A stretch of DNA of 64,000 nt from Macrobrachium rosenbergii (GCF_040412425.1 NC_089783.1:43950125-44014124); one strand, 5' to 3'. Positions 50,646 through 62,210 are shown, counted from the first letter of the stretch. Numbers and translations are program-made. The notes: generated from the letters alone by a model not told the origin.

Positions 50646-51396
50646 AGTGTTTCTCTTATTTTCCACGAGGTTGGCTGATGGTTTTCAGTCACTCATTACC
50701 CTGAAACTCGTAGATCTTTATTCTGGTAGAGTACTAAACTGGTGACTAAGTGTCATTTCCTGTACTATAATAAAACTATCTCACTCTTGGTGCTGCCGAT
50801 ATGTAGTTCCGTCCCAGCTTCTTCACTGCAGTTAATTAAGCTTCTTTCTTTCGAGGATTATATATGCGCCTCTGTGTATGCATATACTCATTCGTGGCGG
50901 AGTGTGTTTATATGCAAATCTGCCCTGAAGGCCGTGCCCTTTCCTGACAGAATTTGACAGAGGAAATCATCAAGTGTCATGCATAAATAACTTATGAAAT
51001 CTTCTCAGCCAGCAACATCCATCGCAGCTATTATTTTCTAACCCTTGAAGACGCGTTTCTTTGAATAAAGTCGGAATCATCAAAGAAGTGGGGAAAAGCG
51101 GTGGTATAAAAATCGATTAACTTTTTATCCAATTTTTTTTTCCGATTTGACCCAACACAAAGGGAAGTGAAGTTGTGATCAATTGACAAAGAACACTACT
51201 AGTAACCCCCCCACCCCACCGTTCTTTTCCACCCCCTCCCCAACTTACTCAGTTCTCCCACCCTCCCTCCCCATTTCGAACAAAGAAAGGCTTTGCTGTA
51301 CGTATCCAAGGGTTCCCTTGATTGAGGGACCCCCATCCACTTACGAGCACATATTAATGTATGCACGTGCAGGCACGGCACTACTGAGCACTCGAC

Positions 51397-51403
<7 letters not shown>
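50646..51403. other. No gene detected
   Basis: C-rich plus strand at 51205-51272. No gene recognised. Confidence 0.5.
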
Positions 51404-51447
<44 letters not shown>

Positions 51448-51454
51448 TTTTTTT
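51404..51454. repeat. (CT)n followed by a T-run
   Basis: About 18 CT units to 51439, then 15 Ts. Confidence 0.97.
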
Positions 51455-51649
51455 GAGGATAAGGTTCCGTATTATGCGTTCTCACTTTTTGTTTGTTCTT
51501 ATGTGCCCTTTTTATTTATTTATTTGTTTGTTTTGTTGCTTCCTTTTTATTAGTCTAGCTTTTACCCTCTTGTATTTGTTCCTTGGCCATTTTTTCTTCG
51601 CTCTGTTTCTCTTTGCTTGTTGGGATGTTTTAAAGTATTTGATATTACC

Positions 51650-51652
<3 letters not shown>

Positions 51653-51722
<70 letters not shown>

Positions 51723-51768
51723 GGAGAGTTATTCCATTCACCCAGGCAGGCAGGCAGGCAGGCAGGCA
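51653..51768. repeat. (CT)n and (GGCA)n microsatellites
   Basis: About 31 CT units (51653-51715) and about six GGCA units (51744-51768). The long frame at 51183-51824 is largely these repeats and is not a gene. Confidence 0.97.
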
Positions 51769-51909
51769 GCCATGAGCATCAGTGCATCGCTGTGAGAGGA
51801 GAGGGTTTGCAAACAAGTAAATGAAACAAGAGATTTGTTGCGGTCTCTTGGACCAGACGGGAAGAAATAAACTCAATGTCAAGTACGAGTCTTTTTTCTT
51901 TACAAAGTG

Positions 51910-51962
51910 AGAAGAAGAAGAAGAAGAAGAAGAAGAAGAAGAAGAAGAAGAAGAAGAAGAAG
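51910..51962. repeat. (GAA)n microsatellite
   Basis: About 18 GAA units. A purine tract of this kind can form a triplex. Confidence 0.97.
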
Positions 51963-52288
51963 ATAGTTACGGACAGCTTCTGTTCCCGCATTGCCTGAAT
52001 GTACTTTTGAAGATTGATTCTGGCTGCCATACTGAGTAGGCCGTTCACTTTGAGTGCATGTATGCGTGTGTGTGTGTGTGTCCGTTTCATTGCAGAAAAA
52101 GTGTGTCGATTGATGTAATGAAATCCTTTTCACTTTAATAAAGTAATTGCTCTGGAAATTTTATATCATAGTACATTAATATATTTAATTTTAAACATCC
52201 AGTAGCCCTGCAAGATCTCAGTATTTTTTTTGTTTTTTACTTCAACTTTGTCTTTTTCATTTATATGTCGGCGAAATTAGGAGGATTT

Positions 52289-52291
<3 letters not shown>

Positions 52292-52346
<55 letters not shown>
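52292..52346. repeat. (CT)n microsatellite
   Basis: About 27 CT units. Confidence 0.98.
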
Positions 52347-52350
<4 letters not shown>

Positions 52351-52649
52351 TACCCTATGCATGTGTCTGCCTATAACATTTCATTCAGAGAGTTTTGAGG
52401 ATGTTTGATGTAGATGGCTGTTTCTTGAGACCATTTAGAGTTTGATGAGGAAATTGAAACCAGTAAAAAGAGTATGTGGACAAGGTAGGTAATTCTTCAA
52501 TGCAGATAAAGTTCTCGGGAGCATATGTCAAGCACCCGTAACTTTTCGTGTGGTATTTAGATTGAATAATGGAAATCCTTTAGAGAAAAGCGGAAGACAT
52601 AGGTGTAAGTTAGTGGGATAAGGAAATGTGGTTTAAGTGGAAGGTGGTC

Positions 52650-52800
52650 ATGTGGGGCGATGGTAGATGGTAATGCGATGACTGATGATTGCTGGGAGAA
52701 GTTCCAGATACTGGTGAAAGTGTTTGTGAGAGGAGAAGATTGACGGTTAATAATAGCAAAAGGTGAATAGACATCAGGAAAAAGTGACGAATGTTACTGT
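52650..52800 (+). pseudogene. Short non-LTR reverse transcriptase remnant
   Basis: From 52722 one frame reads VCERRRLTVNNSKR before a stop. This is the block that follows the YxDD box in many non-LTR enzymes (C-RR-L-VN--KSK). No other block is convincing in the flanking 350 bases, although the region 52480-53140 is purine-rich plus strand like other decayed element bodies here. Single-motif evidence, hence moderate confidence. Confidence 0.45.
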
Positions 52801-53400
52801 AGTGTGGGTGATGGAATATTGGCAGTGGTTGGCTAATATAGGTATTTTTTATAGTAAAAGTTCACGGGGTAAAAAATTAGGTGATTTGATGCGAAGAGGT
52901 TGTAACACAACAGATATTAATGAAAAAAGTTGAAAAGTTGATAAATTTAGATATGGTGGAGTATATTTAATGAAAAGATTGCTGAGATTAACTTTGACAG
53001 TATCTTAGTAAATTAAAAGGAATGAGTTTGGATAAACTGTTAAAAATTAATTTAGAAGTTTTGAAAGAAGAAAAGAGAGGAACCCAAGTTCCTTGAGGGC
53101 AAGTAGTGTCAAGTCTATATATGTAATGGGGAGTTGAAGTGCTGCTGATGCCACTTCTGTGGATTTTCAGGGAATGTCTTTGGGGCTAAGAAAAATCTCG
53201 TTAGCCTTGGTGCTCATTCATGCTCGAGGCATCATTTGAATAATGAATGTGACAGTGACTGATGCCTATTCTGTTCCATTAAGGGAAAACGGAACGTTAA
53301 TAATACAGTCACGTATTAAATCGTTTCGAAGCATCATTTTAATTGTACGCTTTCCTTAAGTGACGTGAAGCAAAGAAGCAAAATTAAGGTATGTGGACTT
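52801..53400. other. No gene detected
   Basis: Probably eroded retroelement or unique DNA. No motif recognised. Confidence 0.4.
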
Positions 53401-53680
53401 TCATTGCTAAGGGGATCACGAGAATGACCTTTGCGGTGGAGGGGTGGGAGGGCCGGGAATGGGATAGGAGGAGGGGGGGGCATTGGTTTCCTTGCCCTGG
53501 GGGCCAGGGAAAGGCCAGCAATTGTTGGGCACAGAGGAATAGTGGCGGGCGGGGTGAGGTGGATGGGAGGGGTGGAGGGGCGGTTGGATGTTGTGGGGTG
53601 AAGATGTCTGCGGTTACTCATTCATGCATATGTCGAGCTAAATACAGCCCACCGAGTTGGGGTAGGGAGGAGGAGGAAGA
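53401..53680 (+). other. G-rich island with G-quadruplex motifs
   Basis: GGGGTGGGAGGGCCGGG at 53441-53457 is a complete four-run G-quadruplex motif. G-runs recur to about 53680, including GGAGGGGGGGG, GGGGGCCAGGG, and GGGAGGGG with GGAGGGGCGG. The island stands out from the surrounding AT-rich DNA. The frames across it on both strands (53391-53765, 53334-53621) are Gly/Arg- or Pro-rich by-products of composition. Confidence 0.7.
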
Positions 53681-53900
53681 GAAGTGTTGTTGGAGAGATA
53701 AGGAGAATGTTACGGTGAAACGGACAGATGCGCAGAGAGGAAGTGTATTCAGGAATGAACCCTAATGGTTTCTGAGACGAAATGAGGAAGTAGAGAAAGA
53801 AGAGTTCTAGAAGGAAATTCGTAGACAGGAAAACAAAGAAAGGTTGGCTATTTAAAAAAAAAATAATAAATTATGTGCGAGAATAATGAGTGCAATAATG

Positions 53901-53921
53901 AGAGAGAGAGAGAGAGAGAGT
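53901..53921. repeat. (GA)n microsatellite
   Basis: About ten GA units. Confidence 0.9.
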
Positions 53922-54059
53922 AGTGCAAGATACACTCACACCCAGAAAGAATGACACCAGGAGAATGAGAGAGGAAAAAGAGTTGGGCTAAAGTCATGTA
54001 AAGTTGTTCTTAAGAAGAAGCTACATTAATTGAGGAGGCGGACCACTGAGAGTGCGTGA

Positions 54060-54200
54060 CAGATGCAAGCAAAATATGAAGATTATTCGGAACAAAAAGG
54101 GAAAAGTGAGATTACCGGAAGGAGGGGAAGATGTGGAAATGTGTCGGAGGAATTTTTAAGTGACAAAATGAAGGGCTTTGTCATGAAAAGGAAGATGATG
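54060..54200 (+). pseudogene. Possible pre-RT remnant of a non-LTR element
   Basis: One frame reads NMKIIRNKKGKVRLPEGG followed by EDVEMCRRNF. The order resembles the segment before the RT domain of LINE proteins (a short basic strand, then a WxxYF-type helix). Weak, and not supported by neighbouring blocks. Confidence 0.25.
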
Positions 54201-54419
54201 AAGGAATAAGAGAGGGTTAAGTAATAAATCGTAACGTCACAAAGGAAATGAAGCGATGAGGGGAAAATGACCCATGGGGTGGTGCACCAAAAGTAGCATT
54301 GATAAACGAAGAATGATGATTTTTCTTTACAGGTTTAGGTAGATAATGAGTTAAGTAGACAACGCTTTGCTAATTCGAAAAGAAAATTACAACAGAATAG
54401 TAAGGGTTACATTTAATGA

Positions 54420-54470
<51 letters not shown>

Positions 54471-54471
54471 G
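54420..54471. repeat. (TTA)n microsatellite
   Basis: About 17 ATT units. Confidence 0.97.
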
Positions 54472-54687
54472 ATTCGTAATAACGATACTGATCATCATCG
54501 ACGTTTGACCAAGCACTTGGTGTTTTATCCTAATGGTGAACTCTCAATTTTTCATAATTTCTTGTTGTTCTTCTTATACTGTTATTACTGTTCCAACAGT
54601 TTTCAGACTAGTTTTTCCAAAGGACCTCAGTCTTCCCCTCCCTTTATTTGTCAGTCTGTGTCTGTCAGTTTGTCACGCATACCTTGT

Positions 54688-55090
54688 CGTCGCAACTTTT
54701 CCTGCATGATTGAAGGAATTCTGGGCAAACTTGGTTGACTATTATGCACAGAGACGAAAGTAAAAGATTATATTTCTGTCTTTGTGGTGGTATATGTCAC
54801 ATTTACTTGAAAGGATTTCACTGAAAATTGGTACAGCCTTCCTGTCCCTCTGACTGTCTGTTAGGGCGTCTGTTTCCCTTCTCTTGTCATCGTAACTGCT
54901 TACATGGCTAAAGGGATTTCAGGGAAATTTTGGTCAAGTGTAGACCACAGTGCACAGATGTCCTCGAATCCAGATTGTCGCACTGTCTGTCTGTCTGTCA
55001 ATGTGTTTGTCAAGTTTAAATTATCATCACAACTCATCTTGAATGGTGAAGGGAATTTCGGTCAACTTTGTTGGAAAGATAAACCATCAT
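54688..55090 (+). repeat. Degenerate tandem repeat, period about 100 bp, four copies
   Basis: A block of the form TC(A/G)TCGTAACT, about 12 bases, AAGGGATTTCAGGGAAATTT and GGTC recurs near 54688, 54798, 54888 and 55025. Measured at its GGA(A/T)TT core the spacings are 98, 101 and 138 bases. Pyrimidine-rich CTGTCTGTCTGT stretches come between. Copies are 60-70 percent alike by eye. Possibly related to 32840-33010. Confidence 0.5.
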
Positions 55091-55249
55091 ATATACAGGA
55101 GCACGGAGGAGATCAACTGTTTGTCAGCATGTACACCACACTTAAATTGCTCTTGGCGTTTGTCTGTATTACTTCGCCGCAGGACAACTTTTTCCTCTTA
55201 AAGTACTTGCCCTTATCGTGTTTTCATTGTTGCTTGCTAACTTTTTCCT

Positions 55250-56130
55250 TGTGATCATCCTCTTTTGATCCCTCCATACAATCTCCCCTTATGTCTTACA
55301 ACTGCACATCACATAATCTCTTTTTCCTTCACTAAACAATCTCATCACCCTATCCTTATCCCACCACGTAATGTTTCTATTCCCTTCTCCTACCATCGTA
55401 TTACAACAAACGTTCAGTGCTGAATCTGTGGCCTCATCTTGGATGTTTACCCACTGATCGCATATTTCCTATAATTGTAGGTCTTTAACCCCAGCCCATT
55501 TTTATTAATTTCCTCAATATGTGCTGTTCTCATTTTTTATCAAACTCACTTGTCGTAACTACATTGCAGGACAGAGTTTTATGCCTTTGAATTAAACTAA
55601 CAGCCACATTTTCAACCCATTCTCTCCGACTTAAATGTCTGTTTATATCATTTTGCCCTCTAACCAAATGATAACCAAATATTCCTCCATGAACTCTTCT
55701 TCTCACCATCACATCCATTCGCTTGCTCTTCCATATAATCCGTACTAATACACCTTTCAACCATATATTTCCAACAGTCGAGCCAATTCCTAAACATCTT
55801 TCTACATGCCTTCTCTGTTGCTTTTTATTCAGGAAGTCCATATCAACTAACAATGTCATCACTTTCTCTGTGACCTATTTTTCAATTTGAATGATCTAGC
55901 ATAACGCCAGCATTTTACATTCTGCAAAACCTGCCAGGCACAGATTCAGGCTCTCCGAAAGATCTCCTGCCCACCCTCCCACGCCCATTATCACAACTTT
56001 TTCCTCTTGTCCCACTCAATCTTGCCCAAACATTCCTCGAATTAACGCTTTCACCGATCCCCCCAGAAACTCCCTGACACCATAAACGTTTCCCTTTGAT
56101 TAAATCGCTTTTCAGTTGCCCTAGACACAG
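55250..56130 (-). pseudogene. Possible non-LTR endonuclease/linker remnant
   Basis: The reverse frame at 55530-55862 contains an initial MTLLVDMDFLN, then CLGIGSTVGNIWLK, RRRVHGGIFGYHLVRGQ and WVENVAVSLIQ. This order resembles the end of the AP-type endonuclease domain of non-LTR elements: LLxFCxxxGLxVGNTxF, then RxxRGGxxSDHYLV, then a linker. Farther along, in another frame, a TWWDKDRVM segment resembles the WWNxEV block of the linker. If correct, the conserved SDH triad has become GYH and the enzyme is dead. No search could be run. Confidence 0.5.
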
Positions 56131-56569
56131 TCACTCTCTGTGTCTTCCCATATGTATGTATGTAGGTCTGTATGTTTGTATGTATGTATGTAAGTGTGTG
56201 TGTGTGTAAGGGGAGAGAGAATGAATTAAAATAGAAGGCATGGTATTCATAATGTTTTTGGTACTTCCCAGGGATATACTAAAAACTGGAATTCAGTCAT
56301 GGTGTGTCGCTTTGAGATGATCCCCCGTTTGCATAACCCAATTTGCAAAGATCTGGTGGTGTAGAGGGAGAAGAAGAGAAGGAAGGTGTAGAGGAAAAGA
56401 CAGGAAAAGGTCTTTCTTATTTTCTCTACACTCCTTAGAGTATGGAGAAAAGAAGGCAAAATTATAAAAGGACTTTTTTTATATTCTTTAGAATACATTA
56501 ATGCAACGACAAATAAAAGTAGAAAATAATGTATGCTAAAAAAAGGGGACATAATGGTTGGGTAGTCAA
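56131..56569. other. No gene detected
   Basis: A TATG/TGTG tract at about 56151-56210, then unique sequence. The 101-codon reverse frame at 56247-56552 shows no motif. Confidence 0.45.
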
Positions 56570-56800
56570 AGTTCGTGAGAGATGAAATAATATCGTTGGC
56601 AAAATTTAAATAAAAATGTCAAATAACGCAAAGTTAATGACTGGGAACATGAAACGAGAAAATAAAGTTCTTGAGAAAAAGCTGAATATATGGAGAGGAA
56701 ATTAAGGTTTATTTGAGGTGAAGTAAGTTAAATGAGAGGCAAAATAAAGTTTATCGCGAGAAAGCTGAAAGTTTATCCGAGAACAAAAACGCCGTTCCTC
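56570..56800 (+). repeat. Possible degenerate repeat, unit about 42 bp
   Basis: AAAATAAAGTTCTTGAGAAA with AGCTGAA, AAATTAAGGTTTATTTGAGG, and AAAATAAAGTTTATCGCGAG with AAAGCTGAAAG recur at roughly 42-base steps. Only three or four units are recognisable. Confidence 0.4.
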
Positions 56801-56969
56801 GTGAGAGTGATAGCTTGAAATATGGGAGGGGGAAGGGAATTTATAACAGAATGTTAAGAGGGAGTTTAATGACAAGTAAAGAAAATTTCACGAGTGGGAT
56901 GGCGTGTGGACGGTAAAATGAGAAAGGTTTTATATCTGAATAACCGACGGGGACGGAGTCTTCAGTGTG

Positions 56970-58345
56970 TCCTTTTGGAGATATTTACTTCATGTTTCCT
57001 GTTGGAGATATTTACTTCATGTTTCCTTTTGGAGATATTACTTCATGTTTCCTTATGGAGATATTTACTTCATGTTTCCTTTTGGAGATATTTACTTCAT
57101 GTTTCCTAATCGAGATATTTACTTCATGTTTCCTTTTGGAGATATTTACTTCATGTTTTCTTTCGGAGATATTTACTTCATGTTTCCTTTTGGAGATATT
57201 TACTTCATGTTTCCTTTTGGAGATATTTACTTCATGTTTCCTTATGGAGATATTTACTTCATGTTTCCTTTTGGAGATATTTACTTCATGTTTTCTTTTG
57301 GAGATATTTACTTCATGTTTCCTTTTGGAGATATTTACTAAATGTTTCCTTTTGGATATATTTACGTATTTTCCTTTTGGAGATATTTACCTAATGTTTC
57401 CTTCTGGAAATATTTACTTAATGTTTCCTACTTTGAGATATTTATTTAGTGATTCTTTTTGGAGATATTTTCTTTATGTTTCCTTCTGGAGGTATTTAAT
57501 AAATGTTTTCTTTAGGACACATTTACTTAATGTTCCCTTTTATAGATATTTACTTAATGTTTCCTTTTGAAGATGTATGCTTAATGTTTCTTCATCAGGA
57601 AATATTTCCTTAATGTTTCTTCAGGAGATATTTACTGAATGCTTCCTTTTGGAAATATTTACTGAATGTTTCCTTTTTAAGATTTTTAAATAGTTTCTTT
57701 ATGGATATATTTACATAGTGTTTCCTTCTGGTGATATTTACTTAAGGTTTTTTATTTTTTAGATATTTTCTCAATGTTTCTTTTTGGAGATATTTACTTG
57801 ATGTTTCCTTTTGGAGATATTTACTTGATGTTTCAGTCTGGAGATATTTGCTTAAAGTTTCCTTCTGGAGATATTTACTAAATGTTTCCTTTTGGAGATA
57901 TTTACTTAATTTTCCTTTTGGAGATATTTACTTAATGTTTCCTTCTGGAGATATTAATGTTTCCTTTTGGAGATATTTACTTAATGTTTCCTTTTGGAGA
58001 TATTTACTTAATGTTTCCTTCTGGAGATATTAATGTTTCCTTTTGGAGATATTTACTTAATGTTTCCTTCTGGAGATATTAATGTTTCCTTTTGGAGATA
58101 TTTACTTAATGTTTCCTTTTGGAGATATTTACTTGATGTGTCCGTCTGGAGATACTTAAAGTTTCCTACTGGAGGTATTTACTTAATGTTTCCTTTTGGA
58201 GATATTTATTTAATCTTTCTTCAGGAGATATTAAATTAATGTTTCCTTCTGGAGATATTGATGTTTTCTTTTGGAGATATTTACTTAATGTTTCCTTTTG
58301 GAGATATTTACTTGATGTTTCCTTTTGGAGATATTTACTGGACAA
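56970..58345 (+). repeat. 27-bp satellite array, about 51 units
   Basis: The unit is GGAGATATTTACTT(C/A)ATG followed by TTTCCTTTT. The first block of about fourteen units (to about 57330) has ACTTCATG. The rest has ACTTAATG or ACTTGATG and is more variable, with short units lacking TTACTTAA near 57955, 58030, 58080 and 58250 that form a local higher-order repeat. Because 27 is nine codons and the C variant has no stop, the first block is open in all three forward frames (repeating EIFTSCFLL, GDIYFMFPF and WRYLLHVSF). The A variant creates TAA. I regard the 201-codon frame at 56965-57570 as a by-product. Confidence 0.97.
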
Positions 58346-59424
58346 TGTAATTGAAGCAACTATCTTGACAGGAACTTGAAGTAATGTGACATGATATGAA
58401 TAATAAAAGGGTTAAATAATTGTGCGAAAGAGACAAATTTAAGAAAAAAGAAGCCATAAACGAAACAACCCTTACACCCGGGCGTAGGATCAGGTAGCGC
58501 TAAATATACCTGCCGTTCGACAACAGCAATAAAATATTTTTCTCTTTAGTGTAAAATCATGCTTTGGTTCTGAGTACATATACGTAGAAGACTTGCAAAA
58601 ACCTAGAAAATAAACATACAGCAGCCCTTCGATATAATGGATAATTCTCTGAGAGCTTATTAAATTATTTGAACGAATTTTGCTAAACTTAATTTTTTGT
58701 TCTGTTTCAAGAGATTGAGATGAACCACGAAGATAACTTAAGTATTCGTTCTTGAAGAAAATGTCTGAAAGAATTAAATATTTTTCCCCCTTCTTTTTAG
58801 CCCATAGAAATAAACCCAGATGCTCTAGGTCTTGAAAAAAAGAATATGCATTTATTCATTTATGAGAATCTTATTATTAAACCAGTTATGTGCGTGATTT
58901 TTAATTCTTGTGTTTATTTCTATATATTCACATTCATGTTTAATCGTCGAATTATTTTTTGCGTTTGGTCATATGTCATATACCATAATGTTTTATTTGT
59001 TAATTTATTTGTTTATTATGTAATAGCCATTCATTTCTAATGTTTTAGTACATTCCAAAGTATAACACTCTACTGAGGTGAAACTTTCGTTGTTCTGAAC
59101 TTTAAGAAAACCACCATTTAATCTATTTTTCTTGGGAGACTATGAAATTTTCATAAGGACAGTCTCTTTGGTGGATGTGGTTGATGTCCTAGACTGATCG
59201 AATTATGGAAGCTTTCTGTTCATCGAGCTGTCTAGCTGTGCGGATGCACGCAGTAAGTCAGTCTATTTGTATTGTTTTCGATCTAAAGTTTATTGAATCT
59301 TACTCTGTACTGATGTATTGCGCAACTGGTTTTTGGATTCTTAACAACTTGATCTATATGTATGTTGGTATGTATGTATTTATATATATTTGTATGTTTG
59401 GATGCATGTATATTTAATATATAA

Positions 59425-59431
<7 letters not shown>
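58346..59431. other. No gene detected
   Basis: AT-rich. Short frames at 58846-59040 and 59205-59417 are of low information. No exon signal found. Confidence 0.5.

Positions 59432-59456
<25 letters not shown>
59432..59456. repeat. (TATG)n microsatellite
   Basis: About six ATGT units. Confidence 0.9.
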
Positions 59457-59678
59457 TAAATGTGATCGATTGAAATTTACTGTGAGTAATGATAGACGAT
59501 CATTGTTTTTCGTAACTTCTCTCATTGATGCAGTTTTCGACAAAAAATTTACTGTTTAATGTTTTCCAGAACTGAGTAGAGACGTATAAAATGAAAACAT
59601 ACCAAATAGTATGTTTACGTATCAACTCACGTTTGCCAGTCATTTCACTAATTCACAAACTTTCTGTTTCTTTTACAG

Positions 59679-59760
59679 GTATGCACTGTGAACTGTTTGT
59701 TAGAAAAGAGGGACTCCCAATATTTTCCAGTTTGAGTCTTTGGTGCAAGTATGACTATAC
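59679..59760 (+). CDS. Candidate internal exon of an unidentified protein-coding gene
   Basis: Splice signals bracket 82 bases. Upstream are CACTAAT (branch-point-like, about 30 bases before), the pyrimidine tract TTTCTGTTTCTTTTACAG, and the AG at 59677-59678. Downstream is GTAAGTAAT from 59761, a near-consensus donor. Of the three frames only one is open from end to end. It reads an initial MH, then CELFVRKEGLPIFSSLSL, then WCKYDY, with two bases left over at the right (AC) and two at the left (GT). The exon would therefore take one base from the previous exon and give one codon base pair to the next, where the split codon is Thr. The residues look like a folded protein rather than low complexity. 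I do not recognise the family. A strong acceptor (TTTTCTTTATTGCAG, ending 61324) opens in a matching phase for 22 codons before a stop, and could be the next exon. Confidence 0.5.
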
Positions 59761-59792
59761 GTAAGTAATTCCTACTGACTTTCACTTATCTG

Positions 59793-60363
<571 letters not shown>

Positions 60364-60437
<74 letters not shown>
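60364..60437. repeat. (CT)n microsatellite
   Basis: About 37 CT units. Confidence 0.98.
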
Positions 60438-60440
<3 letters not shown>

Positions 60441-60619
60441 CATTTCTAACCTTTTTATTTACTTGTTTCTTATGGGAGGAAGTTGAGCACTCTTTGCCGT
60501 CAGAACTCCTTAAACTTTTGAAACTTCATCATAATATGTCTTGGTTCTGGATTATACTTCGGATCAGAGTAACTGAATACTACAGCCCTTCTGTGTTTCT
60601 TTCTCTGATTAAACAGAAC

Positions 60620-60638
60620 ACACACTCACACACACATA

Positions 60639-60731
<93 letters not shown>

Positions 60732-60741
60732 TATATATATA
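60620..60741. repeat. Compound (CA)n(TA)n microsatellite
   Basis: A short CACACA stretch, then about 40 TA units from 60643 with one CAC interruption. Confidence 0.96.
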
Positions 60742-61108
60742 TTTATATGATACATATACTTATATATTTATAAGTATAGACTTATACCTTAGGAATTTAT
60801 AAGTGTTTGTGTATATGCAGTTCATATTGACTGTTGAGACTAACTGAATGAGTGAAGGAAAAACTTAAATAATTGTATTTTGATGTCTGCCAGACATTTA
60901 GGTTTTCAAGTATCCCCCGCATCTTGATTCCCACGCAGTTTTTTCTTTTTCTTTTTTTTTCATTTCTTCATATTGTGTTTCTCGTTTGTTGAAACTGAGT
61001 TTCATGATGTTGCATGTTGCCTTCAGGCCTTGTGTTTTGTTCCAGGAATTGAGGTTCGCTTTCTTTTTTATATTCACGTGCTCTTACATTTATTGGCTTA
61101 ATGTACGG

Positions 61109-61276
61109 GAGGAGTAAATTTCTGCTTCCTTAAAAGCAAAGTCATCAAAAGAAGCCGTAAAAGGAAAGTAGCAGTAATAGGAAAATGAAGAAGAGGAATA
61201 AACGTCTGCGTCCATAAAAGCAAAGTCATCAAAAGAGGCCATAAAAGGGAAGTAGCAGTGATAGGAAAATGGAGGG
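61109..61276 (+). repeat. 84-bp direct tandem duplication
   Basis: Two units share TAAAAGCAAAGTCATCAAAA, then CATAAAAG or CGTAAAAG, then GTAGCAGT and ATAGGAAAATG (anchor words at 61131 and 61215, 84 bases apart). The length is 28 codons, so a reverse frame (61098-61340) stays open through both. No other coding evidence. Confidence 0.85.
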
Positions 61277-61324
61277 GAAAAATGAGAAACAGAAGAAATA
61301 TGGTGTTAATTTTCTTTATTGCAG

Positions 61325-61394
61325 AGCACCATGCTTGCACAATAATGACTCTCTAAACGCTCGCGAAGTACAGAGACGAAATCGGTACCTGTAA
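61325..61394 (+). CDS. Low-confidence candidate exon following 59679-59760
   Basis: Preceded by GTTAATTTTCTTTATTGCAG, a good acceptor. Read in the phase left by the exon at 59679-59760, it continues ACA GCA CCA TGC TTG, stays open for 22 codons and ends in TAA at 61392-61394. An open run of this length has a sizeable chance of occurring at random, so the acceptor is the main support. No family recognised. Confidence 0.2.
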
Positions 61395-61747
61395 ACATAA
61401 TTGAGTTTCTTGTGACAAGTTCACACTGCGTCCGCTTGGCTTGGCATTTCGTCTCGTTTCCTAAAAGAGGAAAAAACCACATTTGAATTTGTGCATTTTT
61501 ACCGTCACGAGAATCACTTCTGTCGTAATAACTTACGCAAACTAGAGTTTTACCATTGCGGTCAAATAAGTTTTCGCATGCATGTAGGCTATAAACCTTT
61601 TACGTAGGAAGATCTTGGTTCCCACAATTAAGTTGGTTTTTTTTTCTTTTCCGTTCTTCTTTTTTTGTATGCTTGCATGTATCTATATAGTTGTGCATTA
61701 CATTTCCATCTATGCATACTTTGGGCATTTGTGTGTACATATTTGTA

Positions 61748-61767
61748 TTATATATATATATACATAC

Positions 61768-61849
<82 letters not shown>
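61748..61849. repeat. (TA)n microsatellite with interruptions
   Basis: TA tract with two ACATACA-type breaks, ending in a (TG)4 stretch. Confidence 0.96.
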
Positions 61850-61856
<7 letters not shown>

Positions 61857-62113
61857 AGCGTGTTTTATGTATGCCTTGCTGTACCTTTTTCTTATACTCC
61901 ATGTAAATTAATGACTTCTCAGTTTAATCCCAAGCCGGGGTTGCTGTTTTTAATGAGCTTTTTGCAACGGCTCATTTCGAAATTGGTTTTGGCACATGTT
62001 TTACGGACGATGCTTCCCCTGACTCCAACCTTCCTTATGTATCCGGGCTTGGGGAACCTTTATTTGAATTAGTGTCTTGTAGTATTTCTCGTTCATTTTG
62101 CATATATTCATCT

Positions 62114-62116
<3 letters not shown>

Positions 62117-62190
<74 letters not shown>

Positions 62191-62210
62191 AAAGAAGAAG
62201 AAGAAGAAGA
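62117..62210. repeat. (ATT)n followed by (GAA)n
   Basis: About 24 ATT units to 62189, then AAAAAGAAG and about six GAA units. Confidence 0.97.

Noticed and set aside
51183..51824. 213-codon forward open frame, the longest in the window
   Set aside because: Its length comes from two CT tracts, a T-run and a GGCA tract. The unique parts show no domain and no exon borders.
56965..57570. 201-codon forward frame with nine-residue repeats
   Set aside because: The frame is a consequence of the 27-bp satellite period, and the other two forward frames are open in the same block.
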